Notes: generated by a model not told the origin, from the sequence alone. Positions 52,133-60,853 are shown, counted from the stretch's first letter. The stretch is DNA of 64,000 nucleotides from CAYXGZ01 sp964464755 (GCA_964464755.1 CAYXGZ010000001.1:124001-188000); one strand, 5' to 3'. Numbers and translations: made by a program.

Positions 52133-52972
52133 TTACAGCTTGTAGAGGATCCGCGGCCAGACCTGGTCCGGCGTCTTGAAGGCGATCACGGGCACCGCGG
52201 CCTCGCGGATGACCTTCTCCGCCACGCTGCCGAAGAGCCAGCGCTTCGCCCCGCCGTAGCCGTGCGTGGTCGTCGCCACGAGGTCCCCGTCCTTCGCGAT
52301 CCGCAGGATCTCGCTGGCCGCGTCGCCGCGGACGACCGCGAACTCCGCCCCGACGCCCCGGCGCTTGAGGTCCAGCTCGGCCGTCACCACGCGCTTGCGG
52401 AGCGAGGCGTATTCCTCGGCCGCCCGGAGGCTGCCCTCTTGGCGCGCGTGGAAGAAGACCACCTTCGCCGAGAGGTATTTCGCCAGGCGCCCCACCCAGG
52501 GGATGCTGCGCTCGGCGAGCTTCGATCCGTCCACCGGGAGGATGATCCGGCGGATCCGCCCCTTGCGGGGGAACGCGGTCCGGGCCCGGACGACCAGCGC
52601 CGGGATCGGGGAGAGACGAAGGACCTGCTCCGTGACGCCGCCGAGCAGCCAGCGCGTCACCTTGGAGCCGCCCCGGGAGGACATCACGATGAGCCCCGCC
52701 CCCTCCGTCATCGCCGTCCGGAGGATCACTTTCACCGGGCTGCCCTTGCGGACGACCACGCGCGCGGGGATCCCGGAGTAATTCATCTCGCGCTCGAAGC
52801 GCATGAGGTACTGGCGCGCCTCCTCCATCGCCCGGGGGCTCGCCTGCTCCGGCGGGACGGCCCGGACCAGGACGACCATCGCCGTCTCCGGTCGCGCCAG
52901 CCTCCGCACCCACTCCACGGATCTCTCGGAATTCTCCGACCCGTCCAGCGGCAGGATCACGAGCTTGAACAT
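52133..52972 (-). CDS. Tandem universal stress protein (two Usp domains)
   Basis: 279 residues. Domain 1 (1-140) begins FKLVILPLDGSENSERSVEWV and ends GLIVMSSRGGSKVTRWLLGGVTEQVL. Domain 2 (147-279) begins RRIILPVDGSKLAERSIPWVGRLA and ends ATTTHGYGGAKRWLFGSVAEKVIREAAVPVIAF. Both keep the G-x2-G-x9-G type nucleotide-binding loop, so ATP binding is likely. Such tandem proteins act in stress survival or as sensors. GGGAGGT precedes the ATG at 52972; an earlier in-frame ATG upstream lacks a ribosome site. Confidence 0.95.
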   Translation of the reverse strand: MFKLVILPLDGSENSERSVEWVRRLARPETAMVVLVRAVPPEQASPRAMEEARQYLMRFEREMNYSGIPARVVVRKGSPVKVILRTAMTEGAGLIVMSSRGGSKVTRWLLGGVTEQVLRLSPIPALVVRARTAFPRKGRIRRIILPVDGSKLAERSIPWVGRLAKYLSAKVVFFHARQEGSLRAAEEYASLRKRVVTAELDLKRRGVGAEFAVVRGDAASEILRIAKDGDLVATTTHGYGGAKRWLFGSVAEKVIREAAVPVIAFKTPDQVWPRILYKL

Positions 52973-53144
52973 GGCCACCTCCCGGGGAGAGCTTCCCATG
53001 GAATTGGGAGCAATCGCCGTACCCTCGGGGCCTCATCCCCCGGCGCGCGGCCCGGCCGTGGAGAAGCACGGGCCCGTCCGGAATATTCCCTGTTCAGCTT
53101 CCGGCCGCTCCCGCCGATACACCTTCGGCAGGAGACTCCGTCCC

Positions 53145-53690
53145 ATGAATGCCCGTTTGAAGTCCGGACTGGAGGCCCTCGAGCAGGGCCGGGCCGAGGA
53201 CGCCTGGGTCCAGGTGAAGCTCGTGCTCGAGAAGGAGCCGAAGAACGCCTTCGCGCTCTCCGTCGGCGTGATGGCCCTGCGCCGGCTCGGGCTCTCCTCC
53301 AAGGCCGAGCAGCTCCGCCGCAAGTCGGCCGGGGCCGCCTACCCCGCGTTCCCGGCGGCCGAGGACCTGGATTTCATGCGCCGGCTCGACGAGCTCGACC
53401 GCCGCCGCGGGGCCGCCGAGCGCCTCGCCGAGCAGGCCGGGAAGTTCATCAAGGAGGGCCGGGTCCAGCAGGCGGAGGCGCTCCTGAACCGGGCCAAGGG
53501 CCTCGAGCCCGCCAACGCCGTCGTGCAGTACTACCGGGGGATGTTCGCCGCCGTCGAGAACCGGCCCGCCGTCGCCCGGCTCTGCTTCGTCTCCGCCCTG
53601 AAGTCCGACGGGGGGCTGGACCGGGCCCGCGAGGCCCTCTCCCGCCTCCTCTCCGGCAAGTCCCTCGCCTCGCTGACCGCGCTCCTGTAA
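53145..53690 (+). CDS. TPR-like helical protein
   Basis: 181 residues, cytoplasmic. Helical pairs resemble TPRs: LKSGLEALEQGRAEDAWVQVKLVLEKEPKNAFALSVGVMALRRLG; AEQAGKFIKEGRVQQAEALLNRAKGLEPANAVVQYYRGMFAAVENRPAVARLCF. The last helix pair is less regular. CAGGAG lies 10 nt before the ATG. The 172-nt region upstream, shared with the USP gene, contains a GGAATATTCC palindrome at 53080-53089 and nothing else I can name. Adaptor function inferred. Confidence 0.75.
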   Translation: MNARLKSGLEALEQGRAEDAWVQVKLVLEKEPKNAFALSVGVMALRRLGLSSKAEQLRRKSAGAAYPAFPAAEDLDFMRRLDELDRRRGAAERLAEQAGKFIKEGRVQQAEALLNRAKGLEPANAVVQYYRGMFAAVENRPAVARLCFVSALKSDGGLDRAREALSRLLSGKSLASLTALL

Positions 53691-53696
53691 AGAACG

Positions 53697-53725
53697 TTGC
53701 GCCCGGGGTTCCTCCGGCCTAGACT
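53697..53725 (+). promoter_or_regulatory. Promoter of the 53754 gene
   Basis: TTGCGC (53697-53702), 17 nt, TAGACT (53720-53725). The leader is about 22 nt and contains GAAAGGAA. The -35 begins 7 nt after the upstream stop codon. Confidence 0.7.
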
Positions 53726-53753
53726 GCCCGCCGATTCCCCGAAAGGAACCCCC

Positions 53754-55289
53754 ATGAACCTCGACCACGAGTTCACCCTCAACCCCGACGGCTCGGGCAA
53801 GGTCGCCCTCCACTGGACCGGCCCCGCCAGCGCCGAGCCGGACGCCTTCGTCCGCTCCGAGATTTCCGGGGCCCGGGGCGTCGACGCCTGGAGCGGCATC
53901 TCGTGCTCGGCGGACTCCGGGGAGCTCGTCTTCAAGGCCACCGCCTATTTCCCCGTGCTGAAAGACCTGCGCTTCCACTGCCAGGGCTTCCATTTCAGCG
54001 GGCTCGAGTACGAGGCCGCCCGCGACAAGAAGGGGAATTTCACCCTGCGGGGGAAGTCCGGGGACTCCAAGGGCGCGCCCGCGGCCCCGAAACTCTCCGG
54101 CGCGGCCCTCAAGAAGCGCATCGCGGAGGAGCGGGGCAAGATCGCCCCGATGCGGGACTTCCTCGCCGAGCTCTTCGGCGCCCTGACCTGCGGCGCCACG
54201 ATCCACCTCCCGGGCAAGGTCGCCCGGGCGAAGAACGCGAAGAAGACCGGGGACCGCACCGTGCGGCAGGAATTCTCCGGAAAGACCGTGATCGACCTCG
54301 TGGACCGCATCCTCCGCGACGACGCCATGGCCGAGAAGCTCGTCCGCTTCGGCAGCGACGGCCCCGAGGCCCTGCAGCAGCTCCTCGGCGACCAGGGCCC
54401 GGTCGAGGTGGACACGGCGGGCAAGGTCGCCGACGCCTTCGACTACGCGGCCGAGGTCGCCGCGGCCCGCGAGGCCTTCGTCCCGCCCGCCGCGTCCGAG
54501 GGGCAGGTGCCCGTCGGGGTGAAAGAGGCCCCGCCGCTGAAGAACGTCCGCGTCGTCGCCGCGAAGGTGGTCCGCGAGGCGGACTCCGACAACGAGTTCA
54601 CGCCCCAGATGCAGAACCGCCCCGGGCTCTCCCTCACGGTCGCCGGGGAGCTGCCCGGGCCCGCCCTCTCGCTGAAAGAGGGCCGGCTCGACAGCGCGCT
54701 GACCGACACCGGGGCGCAGCTCGCCCCCGAGGACGAGTGGCAGCGCACCTTCCATTTCCCGAAGCTCACCAAGGACCGCCGCGTCGCCTACTTCGACGTC
54801 GAGCTCGGCGCCCCGCCCGAGGGGGCCGCCGGGATGAAAGAAATCCGCGGGACGCTGCGCGCGCTCGTCGCGGAGGGCGAGGCGGACGTGGACCTCGGCT
54901 TCCCGTCCCTCGAGGCCGGCGCGGCGGGGGCGAAGGCCGGGGCCGTGCTGGAGCGGGTCGAGGACGGCGGGGAGGGGCGCGTCACGCTCGACGTGAAGCT
55001 GCAGGTCGCCCGGGAGACCGTGCTCTCCCTGTCGCTCGTGAAGAAGGACGGGACCGCGGTGCCGCTCAACCAGAACGGCTACTCCGCCTCGAGCGAGGAG
55101 TGCCAGCTGACGTACTCGGCGGACGAGGGCTTCGACCCGTCCGGGAGGCTCGTCGCCCGGATGGCCACGGGCCTGCAGGAGTACTCGGTGCCGTTCGTGC
55201 TCGCCGACGTGGACTTCCTGGGCGCCGGCCGCGGCGGGGCCCCGGCGAAGGCCGCGGAAAAGCCTAAGCAGGTTAAGAAAAAGAAGTAG
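53754..55289 (+). CDS. Hypothetical protein, 511 residues
   Basis: No signal peptide or membrane helix. The N-terminus begins NLDHEFTLNPDGSGKVALHWTGP and contains conserved-looking beta strands (FPVLKDLRFHCQGFHFSGLEYEA, GNFTLRGKSG). The middle is helical (SGKTVIDLVDRILRDDAMAEKLVRFG). The second half has two beta-rich modules (NVRVVAAKVVREADSDNEFTPQMQ, FHFPKLTKDRRVAYFDVELGAP; RVTLDVKLQVARETVLSLSLVKKDGTAVPL). The chain ends in a Lys-rich tail (KAAEKPKQVKKKK). The first lines resemble planctomycete proteins with LPXTG-free beta sandwich folds, but I cannot name a family. Confidence 0.7.
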   Translation: MNLDHEFTLNPDGSGKVALHWTGPASAEPDAFVRSEISGARGVDAWSGISCSADSGELVFKATAYFPVLKDLRFHCQGFHFSGLEYEAARDKKGNFTLRGKSGDSKGAPAAPKLSGAALKKRIAEERGKIAPMRDFLAELFGALTCGATIHLPGKVARAKNAKKTGDRTVRQEFSGKTVIDLVDRILRDDAMAEKLVRFGSDGPEALQQLLGDQGPVEVDTAGKVADAFDYAAEVAAAREAFVPPAASEGQVPVGVKEAPPLKNVRVVAAKVVREADSDNEFTPQMQNRPGLSLTVAGELPGPALSLKEGRLDSALTDTGAQLAPEDEWQRTFHFPKLTKDRRVAYFDVELGAPPEGAAGMKEIRGTLRALVAEGEADVDLGFPSLEAGAAGAKAGAVLERVEDGGEGRVTLDVKLQVARETVLSLSLVKKDGTAVPLNQNGYSASSEECQLTYSADEGFDPSGRLVARMATGLQEYSVPFVLADVDFLGAGRGGAPAKAAEKPKQVKKKK

Positions 55290-55306
55290 ACGGGGCCGGG
55301 CGTCCT

Positions 55307-55321
55307 CCCGAGAATCTCGGG
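55307..55321. promoter_or_regulatory. 15-nt palindrome directly before the UPF0016 start codon
   Basis: CCCGAGA-A-TCTCGGG ends at the base before ATG 55322. It contains GAGAAT, 6 nt from the ATG, which may be the -10 of a leaderless transcript, so the palindrome would be an operator over the promoter. It could also fold in the tail of the upstream mRNA. Confidence 0.5.
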
Positions 55322-55609
55322 ATGGACATGAAACTCTTCTGGCTGACGTTCACGACGGTCTTCGTCGCGGAGATGGGGGACAAGACCCAGCTGGCGACCC
55401 TCGGCTTCGCCGGCGAATCGAGGAAGCCGGTCCAGGTCTTCCTGGCCGCCTCGGCCGGGCTCGTGGCCGCCACGGCCATCGGCGCCGCGGCCGGCGGCGT
55501 CATCACCCGGTTCGTCCCCGTCTCGTGGATGAAGCGGGGCTCCGCCGTGCTCTTCATCGTGCTCGGCGTCTGGCTGCTCGTGAAGGAGTTCCGGGGCGCG
55601 AAGGACTAG
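55322..55609 (+). CDS. UPF0016/GDT1-family half-length transporter (Mn2+/Ca2+ type)
   Basis: 95 residues with three hydrophobic helices. The signature E-x-G-D-K-T is present as EMGDKTQL (17-24). Most members (TMEM165, Gdt1, MneA) have two such repeats in about 190-230 residues; this has one, so it must form a dimer to give a complete cation path. Members export manganese or exchange calcium. No second half is seen nearby. The stop TAG shares CTAG (55606-55609) with the stop of the converging rlmI-like gene. An ATG two codons on is an alternative start. Confidence 0.88.
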   Translation: MDMKLFWLTFTTVFVAEMGDKTQLATLGFAGESRKPVQVFLAASAGLVAATAIGAAAGGVITRFVPVSWMKRGSAVLFIVLGVWLLVKEFRGAKD

Positions 55610-56700
55610 GGGTTGCGCGCGATCGCGAACTTCAGGTAGTCGCCCTCGGGGAAGGAGGGGAGCGACGGGTGGTCGAAGCCCGCCCCGCGCACCTCGAGCA
55701 CCCGGAGGTTCCTCAGCGTCGCCACGAAGTCGGCCCTCGACACGTGGCTCGAGCACGAGGCCGCGCAGAGCGTGCCGCCGCGGCGAGTCACCGCCGCCGC
55801 CAGCCGGTGCAGCTTGCCGTAGGCCCCCCGCGCCGCCGCCAGGGACGACTTGTTCGGCGCGAAGCTCGGCGGGTCCGTGATGACGAGCTCCCAGGTCCTC
55901 CGCTTCGCCGCCGCCGCCTCGAGCCAGGCCCAGCAGTCGGCGACGTGGAAGCCCGCGCGCTCCATGGGCAGCGCGTTGCGGCCGAAGTTCCGGCGGGCCG
56001 CCGCGACGGCGGGCGCGGCGACGTCGACGGTGTCCGTGGAGGTCGCGCCCCCGCGCGCCGCGTACATCGAGAAGCCGCCCGTGTACCCGAAGAGGTTCAG
56101 GACCGACTTGCCCCGCGCCAGGCGCTCCACCTCCTCGCGGTTCTCGCGCTGGTCGAGGAAGAGCCCGCCCTTGCCGCCCTTCCCGGTGGCCACCTCGAAC
56201 TCGAGCCCGTTCTCCCGGGCGACGACCAGGGGGCCGCGCTCCAGCTCCCGGTCGACGAAGGTCCGCTCGCCGAACAACCCGGGGAAGCCGCGGTAGAAGG
56301 CCCGCGCGCCCCCGCCGTCGAACTTCGCGACGGCCACGCCGGCGTAGAGGTCGAGGTGGATCCCGGGCAGGCGGTCGCCCTCGCCGTGGATCCAGCGGAA
56401 CGCGTCCGTCCGCGCGGGGTCCAGGCGGGCGAGCCGGAGCCGCAGGGCGGCGTCGACGCGGTCCCGCACGAGCCGCTCCACGTCCGCGACGGGCCCGGCC
56501 TCGAGGATCCGCACGGCGATCGCCGAGCTCGAGTCCCAGAACCCGGTGGCGAGCACCCGGTCGGCGGGGGAGCGGAGCTCGACGACCGCGCCCTCGGGCG
56601 GCGCCTCGGCCGGGGGCTCGATCGCGTCCCGGTAGATCCAGGGATGGCCCTCGCGGATCCTCCGGGCGAGGTTCTTGCGGAGCCGGAGGGGAAGGGGCAT
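55606..56700 (-). CDS. Class I SAM-dependent rRNA methyltransferase, RlmI-like
   Basis: 364 residues. An N-terminal PUA-like domain (LRKNLARRIREGHPWIYRDAI; VLATGFWDSSSAIAVRIL) is followed by a linker domain and the methyltransferase: GGLFLDQRENREEVERLA, LNLFGYTGGFSMYAARGG (SAM-binding motif I), and DPPSFAPNKSS (motif IV). RlmI makes m5C1962 in 23S rRNA; RlmK-like members are close, so the exact target is open. The catalytic Cys region CAASCSSHVS is present. The start overlaps the stop of the SUMF1 gene by one base (TGATG). Confidence 0.93.
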   Translation of the reverse strand: MPLPLRLRKNLARRIREGHPWIYRDAIEPPAEAPPEGAVVELRSPADRVLATGFWDSSSAIAVRILEAGPVADVERLVRDRVDAALRLRLARLDPARTDAFRWIHGEGDRLPGIHLDLYAGVAVAKFDGGGARAFYRGFPGLFGERTFVDRELERGPLVVARENGLEFEVATGKGGKGGLFLDQRENREEVERLARGKSVLNLFGYTGGFSMYAARGGATSTDTVDVAAPAVAAARRNFGRNALPMERAGFHVADCWAWLEAAAAKRRTWELVITDPPSFAPNKSSLAAARGAYGKLHRLAAAVTRRGGTLCAASCSSHVSRADFVATLRNLRVLEVRGAGFDHPSLPSFPEGDYLKFAIARNP

Positions 56701-57473
56701 CAGCGGATCGCGACGCGGAGGCCGCCGGCGGCGGAGCGGGCGTCGGGCTTCTCGGATCCCCGGAACGAGGACCGGGCGTGCTGGGCCTCCGAGGTGTACG
56801 CGCCGCCTCGCCGGACGCGGTGAGTCCCGAACTTCGGGCCGCCCGGGTCGGTCGCCTTCTCGGTGAGGTCGCCCATCCAGTCCTGGCACCACTCCCACAC
56901 GCCGCCGTACAGGTCGTGGAAGCCCCAGGGGTTCGGCTTGCGGGTCCCGACGGGGTGGGTCTTCTGCCCGGAGTTCCCGGCGAACCACGCGTGCTCGGGC
57001 AGCGGCGTCTCGTCGATGCCGAAGTACCACCTCGTGCCCGTCTTCGCGCGGGCCGCGTACTCCCACTCCGCCTCCGTCGGCAGGGTCGCCTGGCGGTTCT
57101 TGATCTGGTCCTTGGCTTTCTCGTTGAGCTTCCGGAGGAAGTCCTGCGCGTCCGCCCAGCTGACGTTCTCCACGGGGAGCTCCGACCCCTTGAACGTCGA
57201 GGGGTTCGCGCCCATCACGGCGATCCAGGCCGCCTGGGTGAGCTCGGTCTTCATCAGCCAGTAGTCCTTGGTGATCGTCACCTCGTGGGGCGTCTCGTTG
57301 GCCTCCCCCGAGGGGTCGCCCATCGAGAAGGTCCCGGGCTTCACGCGGAGGAACTCGAGCCGGACCTTCTTCTCGGCGTCGAGGAAGAGCTCGATCCGCT
57401 CCGGGGGCGCGGCCTGAGCCGATCCCGGCAGGGCGGCGGCCAGGGCGAGGACGGCGATCGCGAGGCTTCTCAT
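56700..57473 (-). CDS. Exported SUMF1 (formylglycine-generating-enzyme-like) protein
   Basis: 257 residues with a signal peptide (SLAIAVLALAAALPGSAQA). The SUMF1 domain fills the rest: LRVKPGTFSMGDPSGEANETPHEVTI, LTQAAWIAVMGANPSTFKG, PVENVSWADAQDFLRKLNEK, LPTEAEWEYAARA, NPWGFHDLYGGVWEWCQDW, and RRGGAYTSEAQHARSSFRG. Only one Cys is in the expected region, so true FGE activity is doubtful; many planctomycete SUMF1 proteins bind ligands. AAGGAG precedes the ATG, which also overlaps a 44-codon frame upstream (ATGA). Confidence 0.9.
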   Translation of the reverse strand: MRSLAIAVLALAAALPGSAQAAPPERIELFLDAEKKVRLEFLRVKPGTFSMGDPSGEANETPHEVTITKDYWLMKTELTQAAWIAVMGANPSTFKGSELPVENVSWADAQDFLRKLNEKAKDQIKNRQATLPTEAEWEYAARAKTGTRWYFGIDETPLPEHAWFAGNSGQKTHPVGTRKPNPWGFHDLYGGVWEWCQDWMGDLTEKATDPGGPKFGTHRVRRGGAYTSEAQHARSSFRGSEKPDARSAAGGLRVAIR

Positions 57474-57604
57474 CCGGGGCTCCTTGTGGACCAGGCCCGC
57501 GGCGATCCGAGGATCTCGAGGACGAGCGCCGCCGCGACGGTCGGGCCCCCGGCGAGGGCCGACCAGGCCCAGGGACCCCAGCTCCGCGGCGTCGCGTCCG
57601 GCAT
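57470..57604 (-). CDS. Small membrane protein, 44 residues, coupled to the SUMF1 gene
   Basis: MPDATPRSWGPWAWSAL, then a hydrophobic segment (LAGGPTVAAALVLEIL) and the tail GSPRAWSTRSPG. Support: TAGAAT (57617-57612) ends 7 nt before the ATG as in other leaderless genes here, and the TGA overlaps the next ATG by 4 nt. No family recognised; a short frame used only to reach the SUMF1 start by coupling is an alternative. Confidence 0.45.
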   Translation of the reverse strand: MPDATPRSWGPWAWSALAGGPTVAAALVLEILGSPRAWSTRSPG

Positions 57605-57633
57605 GGCGGCCATTCTAGCGGAATCCCGGTTCC

Positions 57634-57662
57634 TTGCGCCCGCCGCTCCGGGCGGGTACCCT
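57634..57662 (+). promoter_or_regulatory. Promoter of the aminotransferase gene
   Basis: TTGCGC (57634-57639), 17 nt, TACCCT (57657-57662), 9 nt before ATG 57672, so the leader is at most about 3 nt. The minus-strand -10 of the small membrane protein lies 40 nt away, back to back. Confidence 0.7.
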
Positions 57663-57671
57663 TCCCCGGCC

Positions 57672-59009
57672 ATGAGCGAGAGCCGTCCGCGCATCGAGGC
57701 CGCCCCCCAGTTCCCGGATCCCGCGTCCGTCGAGAAGGCGGGCCTCTCCGCCCTCGCCCGGGGCCTCGTCGGCTCCGAGATCCTCAAGATCGCCGGCGAG
57801 ATCCGCGCGCTGCAGGCCTCGGGCCGCGCGATCTGCAACCTGACCGTCGGCGACTTCGCCTCCAGCGAGTTCCGCATCCCGCCCGGCCTCGAGAAGGGCG
57901 TCGCCGAGGCGCTCTCCGCGGGCCTCACGAACTACCCGCCCTCGGACGGGATCCCCGAGCTCCGGCGAGAGGTGCTTCGGCATTTCGAGCGGGAGCACGG
58001 ACTGGTCTACCCGGTCGAGTCCGTGCTCATCGCCTCGGGCGCGCGCCCGGTGATCTACGCGACGTACAAGGCGGTGCTCGACCCCGGCGAGAAGGTCCTC
58101 TACTCGCTGCCGTCCTGGAACAACAACCACTACGCCTTCCTCGCGGCCGCGAAGGCCGTCGAGCTGCCCGTCGGCCCCGAGGACGGCTTCCTGCCGACCG
58201 CGGCGCGTATCGCCCCGTTGCTCGACGGCGTGCGGCTCATCTGCATCAACACCCCGCTGAACCCGGCCGGCACCGTGATGACCGAGGCCCAGGTCCGCGA
58301 CATCGCGACCCTCGTGGTCGACGAGAACCGCCGCCGCCTGGCCGCGGGCGCGCGGCCGGTCTACCTGATGTGGGACCAGGTCTACGCGATGCTGACCTTC
58401 GGCGGGGCGCGGCACTACGCGCCGCCCGAGCTCGTCCCGGCCGCGGCCGCGTGGACGATCTTCGTGGACGGCATCTCGAAGTCGCTCGCGGCGACGGGCC
58501 TGCGGGTCGGCTGGGCCGTCGCGCCGCCGTACGTCACCTCGCGCATGCGCGACTTCCTCGGCCACGTCGGCGCCTGGGCCCCGAAGCCCGAGCAGGCCGC
58601 CACGGCGAAGTTCCTGGCGGACCGCGAGGGGATGGCCGCCTTCCACGCGAAGATGATCGCCGCGGTGCGCGAGCGGCTCGACCTGCTCCATGGCGGATTC
58701 GCCGACATGGCGAAGGACGGGATCCCGGTGTCGAGCCTGGCGCCGCAGGGCGCGATCTACCTCTCGGCGCGCTTCGACCTCGTGGGCCGCACGGTCAAGG
58801 GGACGGTGATCCGCACGAACGAGCAGATCCGCCGCCTCCTCCTCGAGGAGGCCGGCTTCGCGGTGGTGCCCTTCCAGGCCTTCGGGCTGCGCGAGGAGAA
58901 CGGCTGGATGCGGCTCTCCGTCGGCGCCGTCTCGCCGGCCGACATCAAGGCCGGGCTCGCGCGGGTGCGCGCCGCCCTCGCCCCGACCGCCCAGCCCGCC
59001 CGGGTCTAG
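57672..59009 (+). CDS. Class I PLP-dependent aminotransferase (aspartate aminotransferase-like)
   Basis: 445 residues. Fold type I motifs: NLTVGDFASSEFRIPPGLEKGV, TNYPPSDGIPELRREVLRHF, SVLIASGARPVIYATYKAVLDPGEKVL, CINTPLNPAGTVMT (Asn contacting PLP), VYLMWDQVYAMLTF (Asp of PLP N1, Tyr) and FVDGISKSLAATGLRVGW with the Schiff-base Lys. The C-terminus ends ENGWMRLSVGAVSP with the substrate-carboxylate Arg. About 40 residues longer than average. The amino donor cannot be told from motifs. Near-leaderless start; the stop shares CTAG (59006-59009) with the converging lipoprotein gene. Confidence 0.93.
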   Translation: MSESRPRIEAAPQFPDPASVEKAGLSALARGLVGSEILKIAGEIRALQASGRAICNLTVGDFASSEFRIPPGLEKGVAEALSAGLTNYPPSDGIPELRREVLRHFEREHGLVYPVESVLIASGARPVIYATYKAVLDPGEKVLYSLPSWNNNHYAFLAAAKAVELPVGPEDGFLPTAARIAPLLDGVRLICINTPLNPAGTVMTEAQVRDIATLVVDENRRRLAAGARPVYLMWDQVYAMLTFGGARHYAPPELVPAAAAWTIFVDGISKSLAATGLRVGWAVAPPYVTSRMRDFLGHVGAWAPKPEQAATAKFLADREGMAAFHAKMIAAVRERLDLLHGGFADMAKDGIPVSSLAPQGAIYLSARFDLVGRTVKGTVIRTNEQIRRLLLEEAGFAVVPFQAFGLREENGWMRLSVGAVSPADIKAGLARVRAALAPTAQPARV

Positions 59010-60853
59010 TCGACCAGGAAGATCGCGTCCAGGGCCTGGAGCGTCACCGTCGCCGACGTCGATCCGTCGTTCACCTCGGGCGACACGGTTCCCAGGATCC
59101 GGCGGTAGGGCCGCTCGAGCACGAAGGTCCTCGCGGTCTGCCCCGGGTTCACCAGCACGATCCCGCGGTCGAAGTCCCGGCGGTACACGCTCGACGCGCC
59201 CGCCTGGAGGTGGATGCCGTCGAGCGAGACCTCGCCGGTCGTCTCGCCGAGGTCGAAGCGCACGCGCGCGTCGGCCGCCGAGACGGTCGGGACGAAGGTG
59301 ACCTGGTGGCGCTGCCAGGTCGGGCCGATCGGGAGCCGCAGCGAGCCGAGCACCGGTCCGGCCGTCGCCTGCAGGACGACGTTGATGGGCCGGGGCGCGT
59401 TCGACTTCGCCCAGAAGGTCACGCTGTACTCCTGCCAGGCGGTCACCGCCATCCCGGTGGTGCAGGCGAGGTTGACGTAGTAATACCCCGCGCCGGTCGC
59501 CGAGACCTGGACGCGGGCGTACGCCGAGCCCTCGGGGGCCCCGCTCGTCGGCCGGTCGAGAACGCCCGCCGCGGGGGCGAAGGACGCGAAGGTCCACCCC
59601 GCGAGGTCGGCCTCGAAGCCCGGGTTGCCGACGGCGTCGGGCGCGCCGGTGTCCCAGGTCCATTGGTACGCGTCGCCGCGGGGCCGGCCGAGCCAGCCCG
59701 TGCGGGCCGCGGGCGACGACGCGGAGCCCGTGACCGTATCCACCGCGTGCTCGTCGAACCACCAGAGGTCGTAGCGCGTGCCGCCCGAGGCGGGGTTCGT
59801 GTTCGCGGAACCGTCGCCGAAGACGCCCCAGCCCTCGTCGAGCGTCGCGGTCGCGAGGCCGAGGCGCTGCTTGCGGCGGTTGTGCGCGGAGTACGGGTCC
59901 GACGGCGGGTCCGCGGCGGTGAACAGGTACTGGTTCGAGGGCTGGCGCATGTTCCGGCCGTCGACGAAGTACCCGCCGGGGTTGCGGTACATGTTCGACT
60001 CCCACGAGCCGCCGTTCTGCCAGGGGAAGTTCTCGCGCATCCAGCCGTTGAAGGAGGCGTAGAGACCCGGGGGAGGCTGGCCCGCGTTGCCGATCAGGAT
60101 GAAGTCCGGGCCCGCGAGCTGGCGGAGGCGGTCGCCCATCGCCTTGTGCCCGTCGGTCCAGCCCTGGAGGAACTCGTCGCGCGAGGCGTACCCGGCGCGC
60201 GCCCAGTCGAAGAGCTTCGAGGGCGGGGTCTCCATCCACGCGATGCCGGAGGGCCAGACGTCGAGGAACATGCCGCGCCAGAGCCCGGTCGAGACGATGT
60301 CCTGCGCCCAGAGCTCCGCGATCGACTCCGCGGCGGTGTAGGTCCAGCCGCCGCCGGCGCGGGGCTCGCGCTTCGCGAGGTTGACGTTGAGGAGGATGTC
60401 GTCGCAGCGCGTGCCGTCCTGCCAGTAGAGATAGAGGTTGCCGGGGCCGGGGGTCGGGCCCGGGTCGCCGTTGATCAGCGTCCAGTAGTGCTTGTAGTAG
60501 GACTCGGGCGCGTAGCCGGATCCGGGCCACATGTACGCGCCCATCACGTAGGCGATCATGCGGATCGAGGGGTTGCGCCGCTTGAGCTCGGGGATGATGT
60601 CGCGCCGCATGTCGGTGAGCGGGGTCGCGTGGCAGACGATCTGGTGGTGCCTCGACCAGGCGGCGAAGGTCTCCTCGTTGAAGGAGCCGTCGGGGTTCAG
60701 GAGGGGGAAGCCGACGCTGCCGACTCCGGCGTAGAGGCCGAGCCGGGGGTAGTCGGGGCCGGGGTCCGGGGTGGCCGAGGCTCCGCCGTCGCCCCCGCTA
60801 CCGCCCTGGCAGCCGGCGGCGAGGAGGAGCAGGAGGAGCGCGGAGGCTCTCAT
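59006..60853 (-). CDS. Glycosidase-like lipoprotein (TIM barrel plus carbohydrate-binding-like module)
   Basis: 615 residues. Lipobox LLLLLLAAGC, then Gly/Ser linker. The N-terminal 350 residues resemble putative glycosyl hydrolases of the GHL15-like kind: YPRLGLYAGVG, HHQIVCHATPLTDMRRDIIPELKRRNPSIRMIAYVMGA, GLWRGMFLDVWPSGIAWM (strand with a conserved Asp), FILIGNAGQ. Residues of about 400-540 form a CBM4/9-like jelly roll (NPGFEADLAGWTFASF, YSVTFWAKSNAPRPINVVLQAT). The C-terminus is a short beta domain. Catalytic acids are not assigned. The ATG lies 44 nt from the tRNA gene behind it. Polysaccharide turnover at the cell surface is inferred. Confidence 0.75.
   Translation of the reverse strand: MRASALLLLLLAAGCQGGSGGDGGASATPDPGPDYPRLGLYAGVGSVGFPLLNPDGSFNEETFAAWSRHHQIVCHATPLTDMRRDIIPELKRRNPSIRMIAYVMGAYMWPGSGYAPESYYKHYWTLINGDPGPTPGPGNLYLYWQDGTRCDDILLNVNLAKREPRAGGGWTYTAAESIAELWAQDIVSTGLWRGMFLDVWPSGIAWMETPPSKLFDWARAGYASRDEFLQGWTDGHKAMGDRLRQLAGPDFILIGNAGQPPPGLYASFNGWMRENFPWQNGGSWESNMYRNPGGYFVDGRNMRQPSNQYLFTAADPPSDPYSAHNRRKQRLGLATATLDEGWGVFGDGSANTNPASGGTRYDLWWFDEHAVDTVTGSASSPAARTGWLGRPRGDAYQWTWDTGAPDAVGNPGFEADLAGWTFASFAPAAGVLDRPTSGAPEGSAYARVQVSATGAGYYYVNLACTTGMAVTAWQEYSVTFWAKSNAPRPINVVLQATAGPVLGSLRLPIGPTWQRHQVTFVPTVSAADARVRFDLGETTGEVSLDGIHLQAGASSVYRRDFDRGIVLVNPGQTARTFVLERPYRRILGTVSPEVNDGSTSATVTLQALDAIFLVD

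Noticed and set aside
55307..55321. Manganese riboswitch (yybP-ykoY type) before the UPF0016 gene
   Set aside because: The intergenic gap is only 32 nt, far too short for that riboswitch.
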